From CAYTED01 sp964537075 (GTDB taxonomy: Bacteria > Patescibacteriota > Minisyncoccia > Moranbacterales > UBA1568), in assembly GCA_964537075.1 (NCBI GenBank), contig CAZIBB010000019.1, positions 1-16,902 of the forward strand: DNA of 16,902 bases, written 5' to 3'. A model generated the notes under the pieces. The model had not been told where the DNA came from and ran no database searches. It saw only the letters and a program-made list of their open reading frames with translations. The position numbers were made by a program, and so were the translations under genes. Below are positions 6,310 to 13,032 of the stretch, in pieces (position 1 is the first letter of the stretch; each line of letters starts with the position of its first letter).

Positions 6310-6633
6310 ATGTCGTCAAAAGCATTCAATGGAATTATCCGGACATCCTGTCCGCGTGGCTCTCCCTTCGACCTGTTTCAGGAGATCAGCAAACAGATTG
6401 ATCGCCTGCGACCGGCGACGAAATGCGATTTCGAATCCTTCGCGAAAAGCGACTGGGTGAAGAGTTCCGATTATGAAGTACAGGCAGAATGTCGGATCCG
6501 TCTTTTGGCTCCCGACCGAGAAGCGGCATCGGCACTGCTCAACATCATCAAGGCTGCCATCGGACAGATTCTGACCGAAAAGCACCCCGGCCACGACGCT
6601 CACCGAATCCAGGCCTACCTCGAAGTAGTATAG
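6310..6633 (+). CDS. Small protein of unknown function
   Basis: The chosen start gives a 107-residue soluble protein; an upstream ATG at 6265 would add 15 residues but lacks an SD. I do not recognise the family. The N-terminal third contains an amphipathic helix (FDLFQEISKQIDRLRP). The second half alternates a probable beta strand (EVQAECRIRLLAP), a helix (REAASALLNIIKAAIGQIL) and a final strand (IQAYLEV), which would suit a small alpha/beta fold. There is no signal peptide or membrane segment; the two cysteines (near residues 14 and 39) form no clear metal motif. It is a single-gene unit with a perfect extended -10 promoter, a strong SD and its own terminator, so it is probably well expressed. 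That signal set differs from its SD-less neighbours and may reflect transfer or high demand. Confidence 0.75.
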   Translation: MSSKAFNGIIRTSCPRGSPFDLFQEISKQIDRLRPATKCDFESFAKSDWVKSSDYEVQAECRIRLLAPDREAASALLNIIKAAIGQILTEKHPGHDAHRIQAYLEVV

Positions 6634-6643
6634 GCCGCCACCG

Positions 6644-6677
6644 CCCGCGCTCAATATCATCGAGCCGGGCTTTTTTT
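6644..6677 (+). terminator. Intrinsic terminator of the small orphan gene
   Basis: GCCCGCGCTC pairs with GAGCCGGGC (one bulged base) around a 9-nt loop and is followed by seven T. It overlaps the stop codon of the converging HAD gene. On - no T run follows, so it acts mainly on +. Confidence 0.85.
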
Positions 6678-7305
6678 ATTCCAATTTTTTTATAATCTCC
6701 AATGCCTCATTCAAATCATTCGCATGATACGGGGCGTGACAGCCATCACAAAAATTCTTTACATTGTCTTTTCTCACCAAATGCACCCCCTGAATTCGCG
6801 GATTCTCCTGCGGCCGCAAAAAATAATCTCTATGATCATCGACAAACACCGCCACTTCATCCGGCTCCAAATGCGCCTCCATCAGTGCCCACTTGCTTCC
6901 GGAAGTAACGATAATTTCATCCGCGTGCACATCCAGTCCGGCGCCGGTTATCTTGCAATGCTGATATTCGGTATCTCCGAAAGTAACAATGATTTTTTGA
7001 TGCCCTTTCACCTCCCGAAAAAAATCAGCAACATCATCGAACACGAATCGCTTTCCTTCCCTAGCGATCTCTCTGATGCTGACTGCCACCGGCCGTGCCG
7101 ATTTCACTGACATATCTTCAAGCACAACGGCTTGCGCTTCTGGAGTATACAAATCGCCTGATCTTCCGCTTCCATGCGAAAAAGATGCTTTTGATTCATT
7201 ATATTCCTTATGCGATACGCCATGCGACATCAATAACTCCCGAGCTGCTTCATGAAAGGCATCCAGGTCATAGAGCGTCCGATCGAAATCAAGAAATATT
7301 TTCAT
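6676..7305 (-). CDS. HAD-superfamily hydrolase
   Basis: This 209-residue protein carries the haloacid-dehalogenase motifs: motif I FLDFDRTLYD (DxDxT, nucleophile Asp6 and general acid Asp8), motif II at IVTFGD, a lysine for motif III in GSKWA, and motif IV VFVDDHRD. A helical region between motifs I and II (about residues 20-90) is the likely cap that sets specificity, which cannot be read from sequence. HAD enzymes of this kind are mostly small-molecule phosphatases in the cytoplasm. Near the C-terminus there is a CDGC motif of unknown role. The ATG has at best a weak SD (GAGAG). The gene follows yvcK on the same strand but is separated from it by a long inverted repeat that may stop transcription, so it may have its own promoter. 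Substrate unknown. Confidence 0.9.
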   Translation of the reverse strand: MKIFLDFDRTLYDLDAFHEAARELLMSHGVSHKEYNESKASFSHGSGRSGDLYTPEAQAVVLEDMSVKSARPVAVSIREIAREGKRFVFDDVADFFREVKGHQKIIVTFGDTEYQHCKITGAGLDVHADEIIVTSGSKWALMEAHLEPDEVAVFVDDHRDYFLRPQENPRIQGVHLVRKDNVKNFCDGCHAPYHANDLNEALEIIKKLE

Positions 7306-7321
7306 AGTTTTATTCTCTCTT

Positions 7322-7415
7322 CCTCCTCCCCTTTCTAAGGGGAGGGTAGGGAGGGGTTTATATAATTCAATTCAAAACCTCCCCTCAATCCCCTCCTTAG
7401 AAAGGAGTGGAGGAA
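7322..7415. repeat. 94-bp imperfect inverted repeat
   Basis: Two arms of about 38-42 nt (7322-7359 and 7374-7415), each beginning with a CCTCC-rich run and containing TTTCTAAGG-like cores, face each other around a 14-nt AT-rich centre. The arms share the order CTCC, CTTTCTAAGG, AGGGG, GGTTT. It fills the gap between yvcK and the HAD gene. It could fold into a long hairpin acting as a terminator or processing site, or be a small mobile repeat. I recall repeats of similar composition in other bacterial genomes, without being able to name a family. Confidence 0.8.
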
Positions 7416-7420
7416 AAAGG

Positions 7421-8455
7421 CTAAATAATCTCCTTCACAACCCTCCGATTCATCTCGAGGTCGAGGAGGAACATCACCGTACGGGCGAGGCGTTCGGAAT
7501 CATGGCGAATAAACGCCCGGGTCGATGCGATGGCATCATGCACATCCTTCTTCTGAATTTTTCCCGAGACGATATCGGCACGGACGAGTTCATAATTTCG
7601 TTTCGGATTTTTCTCTTTATGGAATTCCACAAGCGTGTCTTTCCCTTCTACTTGTTCATATTTTTCAATAAGCGCCTTCCCTGGTCGTTTCGATGGATAG
7701 AGCACATAGTCGATGCGATTCTTCCCGATATACTTCTCAAGTGTCGCGACATAGTCATCCACATCGAATCCGATCGTATGCCCCTTCTTATTCGTGAGAT
7801 TCGAGACATAGACCACCTTGGCGTGTGATTTCCTGATCGCCAGGGCGAAGTCTTTCAAGATGAAATTCGGAAGCAAACTGCAATAGAGGTTCCCTGGTCC
7901 GATCACGATTATGTCCGCCTGCTTCACCCGCTGGAGCGCCTTCACATATGACTTCACCTTCCCGGAGAAGCGCAGTTCCTTCACGCCGACATTTTGAAAT
8001 GTCTTATGATGATTGATTTCATTTTCACCCTGAAGAATTTTTCCGGTAACAAGCTCGAGCTCAAGCTTCGCATCACTCTCAGTTACCGGAATTACTTCCC
8101 CGCGCACCTTGAGAATCTCCATCGCTTCCTCCACACCCAAGGCGAAACTTCCGCTCGTTTTCTCCAGTGCCGAAAGGAAAATATTGCCGAAACTATGGCC
8201 GGACAGGCCTCCCGTCTCGAAACGATAATTCATAAGGGAACGCAATTTCTCGCTCGACTCGGACAGAGCGACCAGGCACTGCCTCACATCACCAGGAGGA
8301 AGCACGCCGAGTTCATCGCGGAGCACCCCCGTCGATCCTCCGTCATCCGCCATGGACACGATCGCGGAAATCTCCACCGGATATTTCTTCAATCCAGAGA
8401 GAAGCGTGAAACTCCCCGTTCCGCCGCCGATAGTCACCACGCGTTTCATCTTCAT
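7421..8455 (-). CDS. yvcK: YvcK/GlmR family UDP-sugar-binding protein
   Basis: This 344-residue protein (342 from the second ATG at 8449) belongs to the CofD-like YvcK family. Visible features are the N-terminal nucleotide-binding loop VVTIGGGTGSFTLLSGLK, the SMADDGGSTGVLRDELGVLPPGDVRQCL block, SGHSFGNIF, and DIIVIGPGNLYCSLLPN. Related proteins bind UDP-GlcNAc or UDP-glucose and are needed for normal cell-wall growth; in Bacillus subtilis the protein (renamed GlmR) stimulates GlmS and is relieved by UDP-GlcNAc. That role here is inferred by homology. The gene starts 55 nt after the leuS stop on the same strand, so they are probably co-transcribed. No SD is seen. It is often misannotated as a 2-phospholactate transferase because of the shared fold. 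Confidence 0.95.
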   Translation of the reverse strand: MKMKRVVTIGGGTGSFTLLSGLKKYPVEISAIVSMADDGGSTGVLRDELGVLPPGDVRQCLVALSESSEKLRSLMNYRFETGGLSGHSFGNIFLSALEKTSGSFALGVEEAMEILKVRGEVIPVTESDAKLELELVTGKILQGENEINHHKTFQNVGVKELRFSGKVKSYVKALQRVKQADIIVIGPGNLYCSLLPNFILKDFALAIRKSHAKVVYVSNLTNKKGHTIGFDVDDYVATLEKYIGKNRIDYVLYPSKRPGKALIEKYEQVEGKDTLVEFHKEKNPKRNYELVRADIVSGKIQKKDVHDAIASTRAFIRHDSERLARTVMFLLDLEMNRRVVKEII

Positions 8456-8510
8456 AATTTTTAGAAAACCGGTTAGAGATGAGGGGATGGCCGTTCCGTT
8501 GATTGAAAGC

Positions 8511-11045
8511 CTACACCACGAGATTCAAAATCTTGTCTGGAACGAAGATTACTTTGCGAATTTCTTTTCCATCAACATAAAGCGCTACATTTGCATCGCC
8601 GAGCGCTGCTGTTTTCACGATCTCTTCCGTGCTTCCGGTCGGGAGAGAAAGATTCGCGCGGACTTTCCCATTCACCTGGACGACAATCGTTTTCATCTCG
8701 TCCACCATCTTTTCTTCATCATATTTCGGCCACTCCTCGAGAAAAATTGATTTCTCATTTCCCATTTGCGACCAGAGCTCTTCGGCGATATGCGGAGCGA
8801 AGGGTGCGATCAATTGCAAGAGCAATTGGTAACTGGCAACCGGTAACTGAGATTCCTTTTCCATCGCGTTCACCAAGATCATGAGACTGCTGATTGCAGT
8901 ATTGTACTTTAAATTTTCAATATCCTCCGTCACTTTCTTGATTGTCTTATGCAGAAGCGACTCAATTTTTTTGTCGTTAGTCGTTGGTCGTTGGTCGTTG
9001 GTCACTTTCTCTTGCAATTTCCATACTTTCTCCAAAAACCGTCGCAATCCGACGACACTCCCCGTATTCCAAGACTTCATATCCTCGAGTGGCCCCATGA
9101 ACATCTCATAGAGACGCAGCGTATCCGCCCCGAGCTCACCCACCACATCATCCGGATTCACCACATTACCGAGCGACTTGGACATCTTGCGTCCATCCTC
9201 AGCGATTACCATCCCCTGATGACGAAGCTTGGCGAATGGTTCGTCAAATTGCAGGTAACCGTACTTCGCGAGTGCTTTCGTGAAAAAACGCGCATAGAGC
9301 AGATGGAGCACGGTATGTTCCGCCCCACCCATGTAGAAATCAACTGGGAGGAGTTTCTCGAGCCTCTCGGCACTGGCAAATTCCTCTGTGTTGTTCGGAT
9401 CGGCGAACCGCAAGTAGTACCAGCTCGAGCACACGAAAGTATCCATGGTGTCCGCCTCGCGCCGCGCTTTTTTTCCGCACTTCGGACAAGTCACCTTCTG
9501 GAAACTCTCCGAACGAAGGAGCGGCGACTCGCCGGTCGGGCGGAAATCCACATCGGTCGGGAGTTTCACGGGCAGATCTGCTTCCGGTACTGGCACTGCA
9601 CCGCAGTCCTCACAATAAATAATCGGAATCGGCGCACCCCAATACCGCTGACGGGAAATAAGCCAGTCACGCAATCGATAATTCACCTTCCTCGCACCGA
9701 GCTTTTTCTCCTCGAGCCAATTCACCATCTTCTCCCGCGCCTCCGCCGAATGAAGTCCCGTATATTCATCCGAATCAATCAATTTACCATCATCGGTAAA
9801 TACATCCCTGGTTTCATCTTGATTCTTGATTTTTGATTTTTGATTCTTCTCATCAACCGGCAGAACCGATATTTTTATATTTAAATTATATTTAGCAGCG
9901 AACTCCCAATCCCGCTCATCATGCGCCGGCACCGCCATCACCGCGCCCGTACCGTAATTCCCGAGCACATAGTCTGCGACGAAGACTGGCACCGATTTTC
10001 CCGTAAACGGATTGACTGCCTCCACGCCTTCAAGCTTCACGCCCGTCTTGTCTTTATTCAACTCCGTCCGCTCCAGATCCGTCTTCTTCTTCGTTACCTG
10101 TAAATATTCCTCAACCTCTTTCTTATTTTGAATCCCCTGTTCGCTGTTCATTGCTAATTGTTCGCTGACCAATGGGTGTTCCGGAGCGACAACCACATAC
10201 GTACAACCAAAAATAGTATCCACTCTCGTGGTAAAAACCTCAATAAATTCCGTATCAAGTATTTTGTATTTTGTATTTTGTATTTCAGATTTATTTGTAT
10301 CTTGGATTTTGGTGATTGGAAATTGTACGGTAGTGCCGACGGAACGTCCAATCCAATTCTTCTGCGCCGCTTTGGTCGAATGTGGCCAATCCACCGTATC
10401 GAGACCGGCGAGCAGGCCGGAAACTTTTTTCCCGTCTTTCGACTTGGTATCCTCGACGAAATCCGTGATCTTGAAAAACCACTGTTCGAGCTCCTTCTGT
10501 ATCACATCGGACTTGCAGCGATCGCATGCTCCGTCCACCACCTGCTCATTGGCGAGCACGGTCTGGCACGACTTGCACCAGTTCACATGCGCTTTCTTCT
10601 TGTAAGCGAGGCCATTCTTGTACAGGAAGAGGAACATCCACTGCGTCCACTTGTAATATTCCGGGCTCGAAGTATCGATTTCACGATCCCAGTCATACGA
10701 CATGCCGAGACTCTTTATCTGCCGCGTGAAATTCCGTATATTCTCATGCGTCTTCTGATCCGGATGCACGCCGGTCTTGATGGCGAAATTCTCCGCCGGC
10801 AATCCAAACGCATCCCACCCAATCGGGTGCATCACATCGAATCCTTGCATGCGCTTATAACGCGAGAGGATATCCGTCGCCGTATAATTCTCCACATGTC
10901 CCACATGGAGACCATCACCAGACGGATACGGGAACATATCGAGGATATAGTATTTCCCTTTCGTCGCTACCGGCTTCGGATGACCATGTTCCTCCCATAC
11001 CTTCTGCCATTTTTTCTCAATCGATTGCGCCTTGTAGGGTTTCAT
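8511..11045 (-). CDS. leuS: Leucine-tRNA ligase
   Basis: LeuRS attaches leucine to tRNA-Leu. I start at ATG 11045 (844 residues, MKPYKAQ); an upstream TTG start would put eight residues translated from a 7-nt repeat array in front. Features in order: HVGH at 47-50, zinc-type cysteines at 157/160/174/177, the CP1 editing domain with TTRVDTIFG (about 272-280) and GTGAVMAVPAHDERD (about 365-379), a second Cys set at 478/481/520/523, DGRKMSKSLGN with KMSKS at 620-624, and the anticodon-binding and C-terminal domains. Five stretches (about residues 246-266, 294-304, 399-409, 681-692 and 731-741) are translated 7-nt tandem repeats, probably extra surface loops. They leave the catalytic motifs untouched. 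A good promoter precedes it, and yvcK follows. Confidence 0.98.
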   Translation of the reverse strand: MKPYKAQSIEKKWQKVWEEHGHPKPVATKGKYYILDMFPYPSGDGLHVGHVENYTATDILSRYKRMQGFDVMHPIGWDAFGLPAENFAIKTGVHPDQKTHENIRNFTRQIKSLGMSYDWDREIDTSSPEYYKWTQWMFLFLYKNGLAYKKKAHVNWCKSCQTVLANEQVVDGACDRCKSDVIQKELEQWFFKITDFVEDTKSKDGKKVSGLLAGLDTVDWPHSTKAAQKNWIGRSVGTTVQFPITKIQDTNKSEIQNTKYKILDTEFIEVFTTRVDTIFGCTYVVVAPEHPLVSEQLAMNSEQGIQNKKEVEEYLQVTKKKTDLERTELNKDKTGVKLEGVEAVNPFTGKSVPVFVADYVLGNYGTGAVMAVPAHDERDWEFAAKYNLNIKISVLPVDEKNQKSKIKNQDETRDVFTDDGKLIDSDEYTGLHSAEAREKMVNWLEEKKLGARKVNYRLRDWLISRQRYWGAPIPIIYCEDCGAVPVPEADLPVKLPTDVDFRPTGESPLLRSESFQKVTCPKCGKKARREADTMDTFVCSSWYYLRFADPNNTEEFASAERLEKLLPVDFYMGGAEHTVLHLLYARFFTKALAKYGYLQFDEPFAKLRHQGMVIAEDGRKMSKSLGNVVNPDDVVGELGADTLRLYEMFMGPLEDMKSWNTGSVVGLRRFLEKVWKLQEKVTNDQRPTTNDKKIESLLHKTIKKVTEDIENLKYNTAISSLMILVNAMEKESQLPVASYQLLLQLIAPFAPHIAEELWSQMGNEKSIFLEEWPKYDEEKMVDEMKTIVVQVNGKVRANLSLPTGSTEEIVKTAALGDANVALYVDGKEIRKVIFVPDKILNLVV
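8830..8856 (-). repeat. 7-nt repeats in leuS, residues about 731-741
   Basis: On + the units TGGTAAC, TGGCAAC, CGGTAAC and TGAGATT stand in register. In LeuS they encode SQLPVASYQLL, directly before the helix LLQLIAPFAPH. Confidence 0.6.
8972..9006 (-). repeat. 7-nt repeats in leuS, residues about 681-692
   Basis: On + five units follow each other: GTCGTTA, then GTCGTTG three times, then GTCACTT. The translated stretch is VTNDQRPTTND, a polar insertion between two helices of the anticodon-binding domain. This is one of the clearest arrays in the window. Confidence 0.8.
9818..9849 (-). repeat. 7-nt repeats in leuS, residues about 399-409
   Basis: In gene sense four units (AATCAAA twice, then AATCAAG twice) are in tandem. 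They encode NQKSKIKNQ, placed after the editing-domain strand ISVLPVDEK and before the FTDDGKL segment. Confidence 0.8.
10139..10166 (-). repeat. 7-nt repeats in leuS, residues about 294-304
   Basis: On + the units TGTTCGC, TGTTCAT, TGCTAAT and TGTTCGC are in tandem. They encode SEQLAMNSEQ in the CP1 editing domain, just after APEHPLV. Confidence 0.7.
10253..10310 (-). repeat. 7-nt repeats in leuS, residues about 246-266
   Basis: In gene sense AAATACA occurs three times followed by AAATACT, flanked by further degenerate units. They encode the EIQNTKYKIL region of a polar insertion of about 20 residues just before the conserved threonine-rich editing motif TTRVDT. Confidence 0.8.
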
Positions 11046-11054
11046 ATGCCAAGC

Positions 11055-11089
11055 AGTATTTAGTATCAAGTATTGAGTATAAAGTATGA
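11055..11089. repeat. 7-nt repeat array before the leuS start
   Basis: Five units in perfect register (AGTATTT, AGTATCA, AGTATTG, AGTATAA, AGTATGA) end 9 nt before the leuS ATG, so they occupy the SD region of the mRNA. Confidence 0.8.
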
Positions 11090-11103
11090 AGAAAGATTTT
11101 TTT

Positions 11104-11146
11104 CAGCGGACTCCGCCAGCTGGCGGATCAAAAAGCAGAACGACCG
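11104..11146. repeat. Dispersed GC-rich hairpin element, copy 3 (inverted)
   Basis: Read on -, it contains ACGGTCGTTCTGCT and ends in GTCCGCTGAAA, matching the two elements near 6071 and 6164. Its centre differs, with a perfect CCGCCAGCTGGCGG palindrome. It lies in the leuS leader between promoter and gene. Confidence 0.65.
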
Positions 11147-11171
11147 TTGAAAAAATTCAAAGAATATCCTC

Positions 11172-11201
11172 ATAATACCCGAAAAAGAGCCATTTTGGCA
11201 A
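11172..11201 (-). promoter_or_regulatory. Promoter of leuS-yvcK
   Basis: On - a -35 box TTGCCA (11196-11201, five of six to TTGACA) is separated by 18 nt from a -10 box TATTAT (11172-11177). Transcription would begin near 11165, about 120 nt before leuS. It lies immediately after the terminator of the upstream pyrimidine unit, as expected for a separate transcript. Best -35/-10 promoter in the window. Confidence 0.65.
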
Positions 11202-11202
11202 G

Positions 11203-11252
11203 AAAAAAAGGCCTCTGCTCTCGGGATTGTTCCCCCGAGAGTGAGCGCCTTT
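11203..11252 (-). terminator. Intrinsic terminator of the pyrimidine unit
   Basis: Arms of 19 nt (11207-11225 and 11234-11252) pair with few mismatches, including CTCTCGGG with CCCGAGAG, around an 8-nt loop, and are followed on - by seven T. It starts 11 nt after the stop of the PRTase-like gene. Confidence 0.92.
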
Positions 11253-11263
11253 GACTGCGTCGA

Positions 11264-12028
11264 CTACTTACTGGCATGCAGAGACATGATTTCCTTGAAC
11301 TGATTCCATGCGTACTTCGGTTTCCAGACGACATTGCCGGCGGCGATTGCCGAAGCGACGACAGGGTCGTCTTGCTTGAACTGCGGAAACGACTGCTCGA
11401 TCACGCCGACGATCGGAATTGGGTCACGCCCCGGGGCAGCCCAGAACGTTTCCTTGCATGGCGACGACCGGTTGATGGCGCAGAGAACGCAATTTGCATA
11501 ACCACCCGCGCCATCGATGAGCCTGACGAGCTTTTCGGTCGTGCTCGCATTGTTCACGAGCTCTTCACCGATAGCGACGACATCGCCCTGCTTGATTTCA
11601 CCATCGTAACGGCCGAGGACGATTTCTTCTTCGAGCAGACCCTCGGTATTAATGAACGATTTCTTCTCGGCGAAGATATGCCGGCAACCGAGGAGTCGCG
11701 CCACTTCCTGCGAGAACTTCACCCCGGCCCATGGCGCACCCAAGATGACATTCGGGACCAGCCTTCGATTCCGTATCTTCTGCGCAAGCGCCTCCGCGAA
11801 GAATGTCAGCACCGCCGGATACGGATCAGCCTTGGAGAAATTGAGATAGGCGAGGCCCACCCACTTCATCTTCTTTCCTTCGGGTCCGTCGTACGTGCCG
11901 GCGTATCCGACCACCGGACCGAGAGGCAGTCCCTCGCCATCGGTCGGGCACAGATAGTAACCTTCGCAATTCTGAAGCGTCGCGAGATAGTCCTCCGGAA
12001 CGATCAGATTCGAACCATCATTTTTCAT
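11264..12028 (-). CDS. Orotate phosphoribosyltransferase-like protein
   Basis: This 254-residue protein resembles type I phosphoribosyltransferases. VILGAPWAGVKFSQEVARLLG (about residues 94-114) looks like the PRPP-loop region, followed by FAEKK as in orotate phosphoribosyltransferases. The PRPP-binding motif at about 149-164 reads DVVAIGEELVNNASTTEKL: the two acidic residues and the hydroxyl-rich end are there, but the usual Asp-Asp/Glu-Asp and TTGG forms are replaced by EE and NNASTT. Beside pyrF, the best guess is PyrE (orotate plus PRPP to OMP), so the pair would complete UMP synthesis; I leave the symbol empty because the motif is divergent. A clear SD (AGGAG, 5 nt spacing) fixes the start. 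The preceding 31-codon ORF overlaps its start. A strong terminator follows. Confidence 0.75.
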   Translation of the reverse strand: MKNDGSNLIVPEDYLATLQNCEGYYLCPTDGEGLPLGPVVGYAGTYDGPEGKKMKWVGLAYLNFSKADPYPAVLTFFAEALAQKIRNRRLVPNVILGAPWAGVKFSQEVARLLGCRHIFAEKKSFINTEGLLEEEIVLGRYDGEIKQGDVVAIGEELVNNASTTEKLVRLIDGAGGYANCVLCAINRSSPCKETFWAAPGRDPIPIVGVIEQSFPQFKQDDPVVASAIAAGNVVWKPKYAWNQFKEIMSLHASK

Positions 12029-12113
12029 GATTTCTCCTTAGGTCAATTTGTGTACGATATGCCGGGTCGGTATCGCGATAGAATCGTTCACCGATATCTG
12101 GATCAAGCGTCAT
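12018..12113 (-). CDS. 31-codon ORF coupled to the PRTase-like gene
   Basis: An ATG at 12113, preceded by AGGAG with 5-nt spacing, opens a 31-residue polar frame starting MTLDPDIGERFYRD and ending RRNHEK. Its stop lies inside the first codons of the PRTase-like gene, an 11-nt overlap that would suit translational coupling. The same block, AGGAGAAATCATGA, occurs at both starts. It lies 25 nt after pyrF. No family is recognisable. It may be a real small protein, a coupling device, or a by-product of a start-site duplication; expression is not shown. Confidence 0.5.
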   Translation of the reverse strand: MTLDPDIGERFYRDTDPAYRTQIDLRRNHEK

Positions 12114-12138
12114 GATTTCTCCTCTCACCTTCTGGCGG

Positions 12139-12909
12139 TTAGTGTTGCAGTGCGTACGCGTCGTCGATTTCCTTGAGGATCCACTCGGCCGCTTCACGCG
12201 GTGATTGAGGTTTGCCGTCGGAATTCGGCTTCGCCCCGGTAATCGGCCGGCCGACAATAATCGCCGAAGCCTTCCACTGAACCGCCTGAGCTGGAGTCAC
12301 GACACGCTTCTGATCATCGTCCGGATTCAGGTACCACAAAGGACGAATCCCCGGAATTTCGAAAGACATCTGCGCAAGCTTCGGAGTTTCACGAAGGCTT
12401 TGAAGCTCCTGTCCGGAGGCCACAATGCCATCAAGATTTGCTTCGGCACCGAGAAGCGCAAGTCGCTTCACCGCTTCGGCCATCGAGCATCCGTAGACTG
12501 CCCCGCATTCATCCTCGCTCCAGGAAGTTGGCACCGTCACACCGATCACCCTGATGCCGTGTGGCTGCACTGCTGCGCACAATGCCTTCATCGCGGCGAC
12601 ATTCGCATTGCACATGACTGTCACCGAACCGATAGAGGCATCGCTTCCTGCCAAGAAGTTTCCATCGATCTGCAAGGTCGCATCGATATCAACCAACTTG
12701 TAGTCGGCGAAAATCTTTTCTGCACCGCCGAGATGGAGTTGCGCGGCAAAGTTCAGGCCACCGGCCCGCAAGGCAGAATTCAGCTTGAGCTGCAATGGCA
12801 GGCCTTTCAGATTCCTTGCCAGGAGCATCACATTCGTCAGCACCCCGGCAATCCAGCCGCATTTGGCCGGATCGAAATCCGCCGCTACAATCAGTCTGGG
12901 TTTTTCCAT
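12139..12909 (-). CDS. pyrF: Orotidine 5'-phosphate decarboxylase
   Basis: PyrF decarboxylates OMP to UMP, the last step of pyrimidine synthesis. From the ATG at 12909 (MEKPRLIVAADFD) the protein has 256 residues; a TTG at 12933 would add eight, but the ATG has an SD-like GGGGA 7 nt upstream. The catalytic signature is present: Lys42 (LKLNS) and the DxKxxD motif Asp69-Lys71-Asp74 (ADYKLVDID). The phosphate-binding ends are seen in IPGIRPLW and VTPAQAVQWKASAIIVGRPIT. GIVASGQEL matches the family's usual G-V-V-C-S pattern. It is the first full-length gene of a unit with the 31-codon ORF and the PRTase-like gene. Upstream are a short ORF with a perfect SD and a T-rich run, which may regulate it. 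Confidence 0.92.
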   Translation of the reverse strand: MEKPRLIVAADFDPAKCGWIAGVLTNVMLLARNLKGLPLQLKLNSALRAGGLNFAAQLHLGGAEKIFADYKLVDIDATLQIDGNFLAGSDASIGSVTVMCNANVAAMKALCAAVQPHGIRVIGVTVPTSWSEDECGAVYGCSMAEAVKRLALLGAEANLDGIVASGQELQSLRETPKLAQMSFEIPGIRPLWYLNPDDDQKRVVTPAQAVQWKASAIIVGRPITGAKPNSDGKPQSPREAAEWILKEIDDAYALQH

Positions 12910-12925
12910 TTCGTATTCCCCGCTT

Positions 12926-12964
12926 TCATTCAATTGAAAAATAACAAAAAGAATTGAGCGTCAT
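12926..12964 (-). CDS. Putative 12-residue leader peptide before pyrF
   Basis: AAGGAGG (12973-12979) sits 8 nt before ATG 12964, the best SD in the window, and opens a frame MTLNSFCYFSIE that stops 16 nt before pyrF. Two T runs fall within the ORF. In E. coli pyrBI and pyrE, UTP-sensitive pausing on U-rich leader sequence coupled to leader translation sets attenuation. The resemblance is suggestive only: I see no strong terminator between this ORF and pyrF, so control at translation is as likely. Confidence 0.4.
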   Translation of the reverse strand: MTLNSFCYFSIE

Positions 12965-13032
12965 GCCCAATCCCTCCTTCCGTCTCGAATAGACTTGCCA
13001 TTAACCTATCAGAAAGCCCGATAAAAATCAAT

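Noticed and set aside
8949..11063. Long open frames on + opposite leuS (295 and 301 codons)
   Set aside because: They mirror leuS codons and are rich in Arg, His and Ile without any domain; leuS is certain.
8812..11090. The repeat-rich stretches as a CRISPR array
   Set aside because: Units are 7 nt, degenerate and without spacers, and are translated inside leuS; no cas gene is present.
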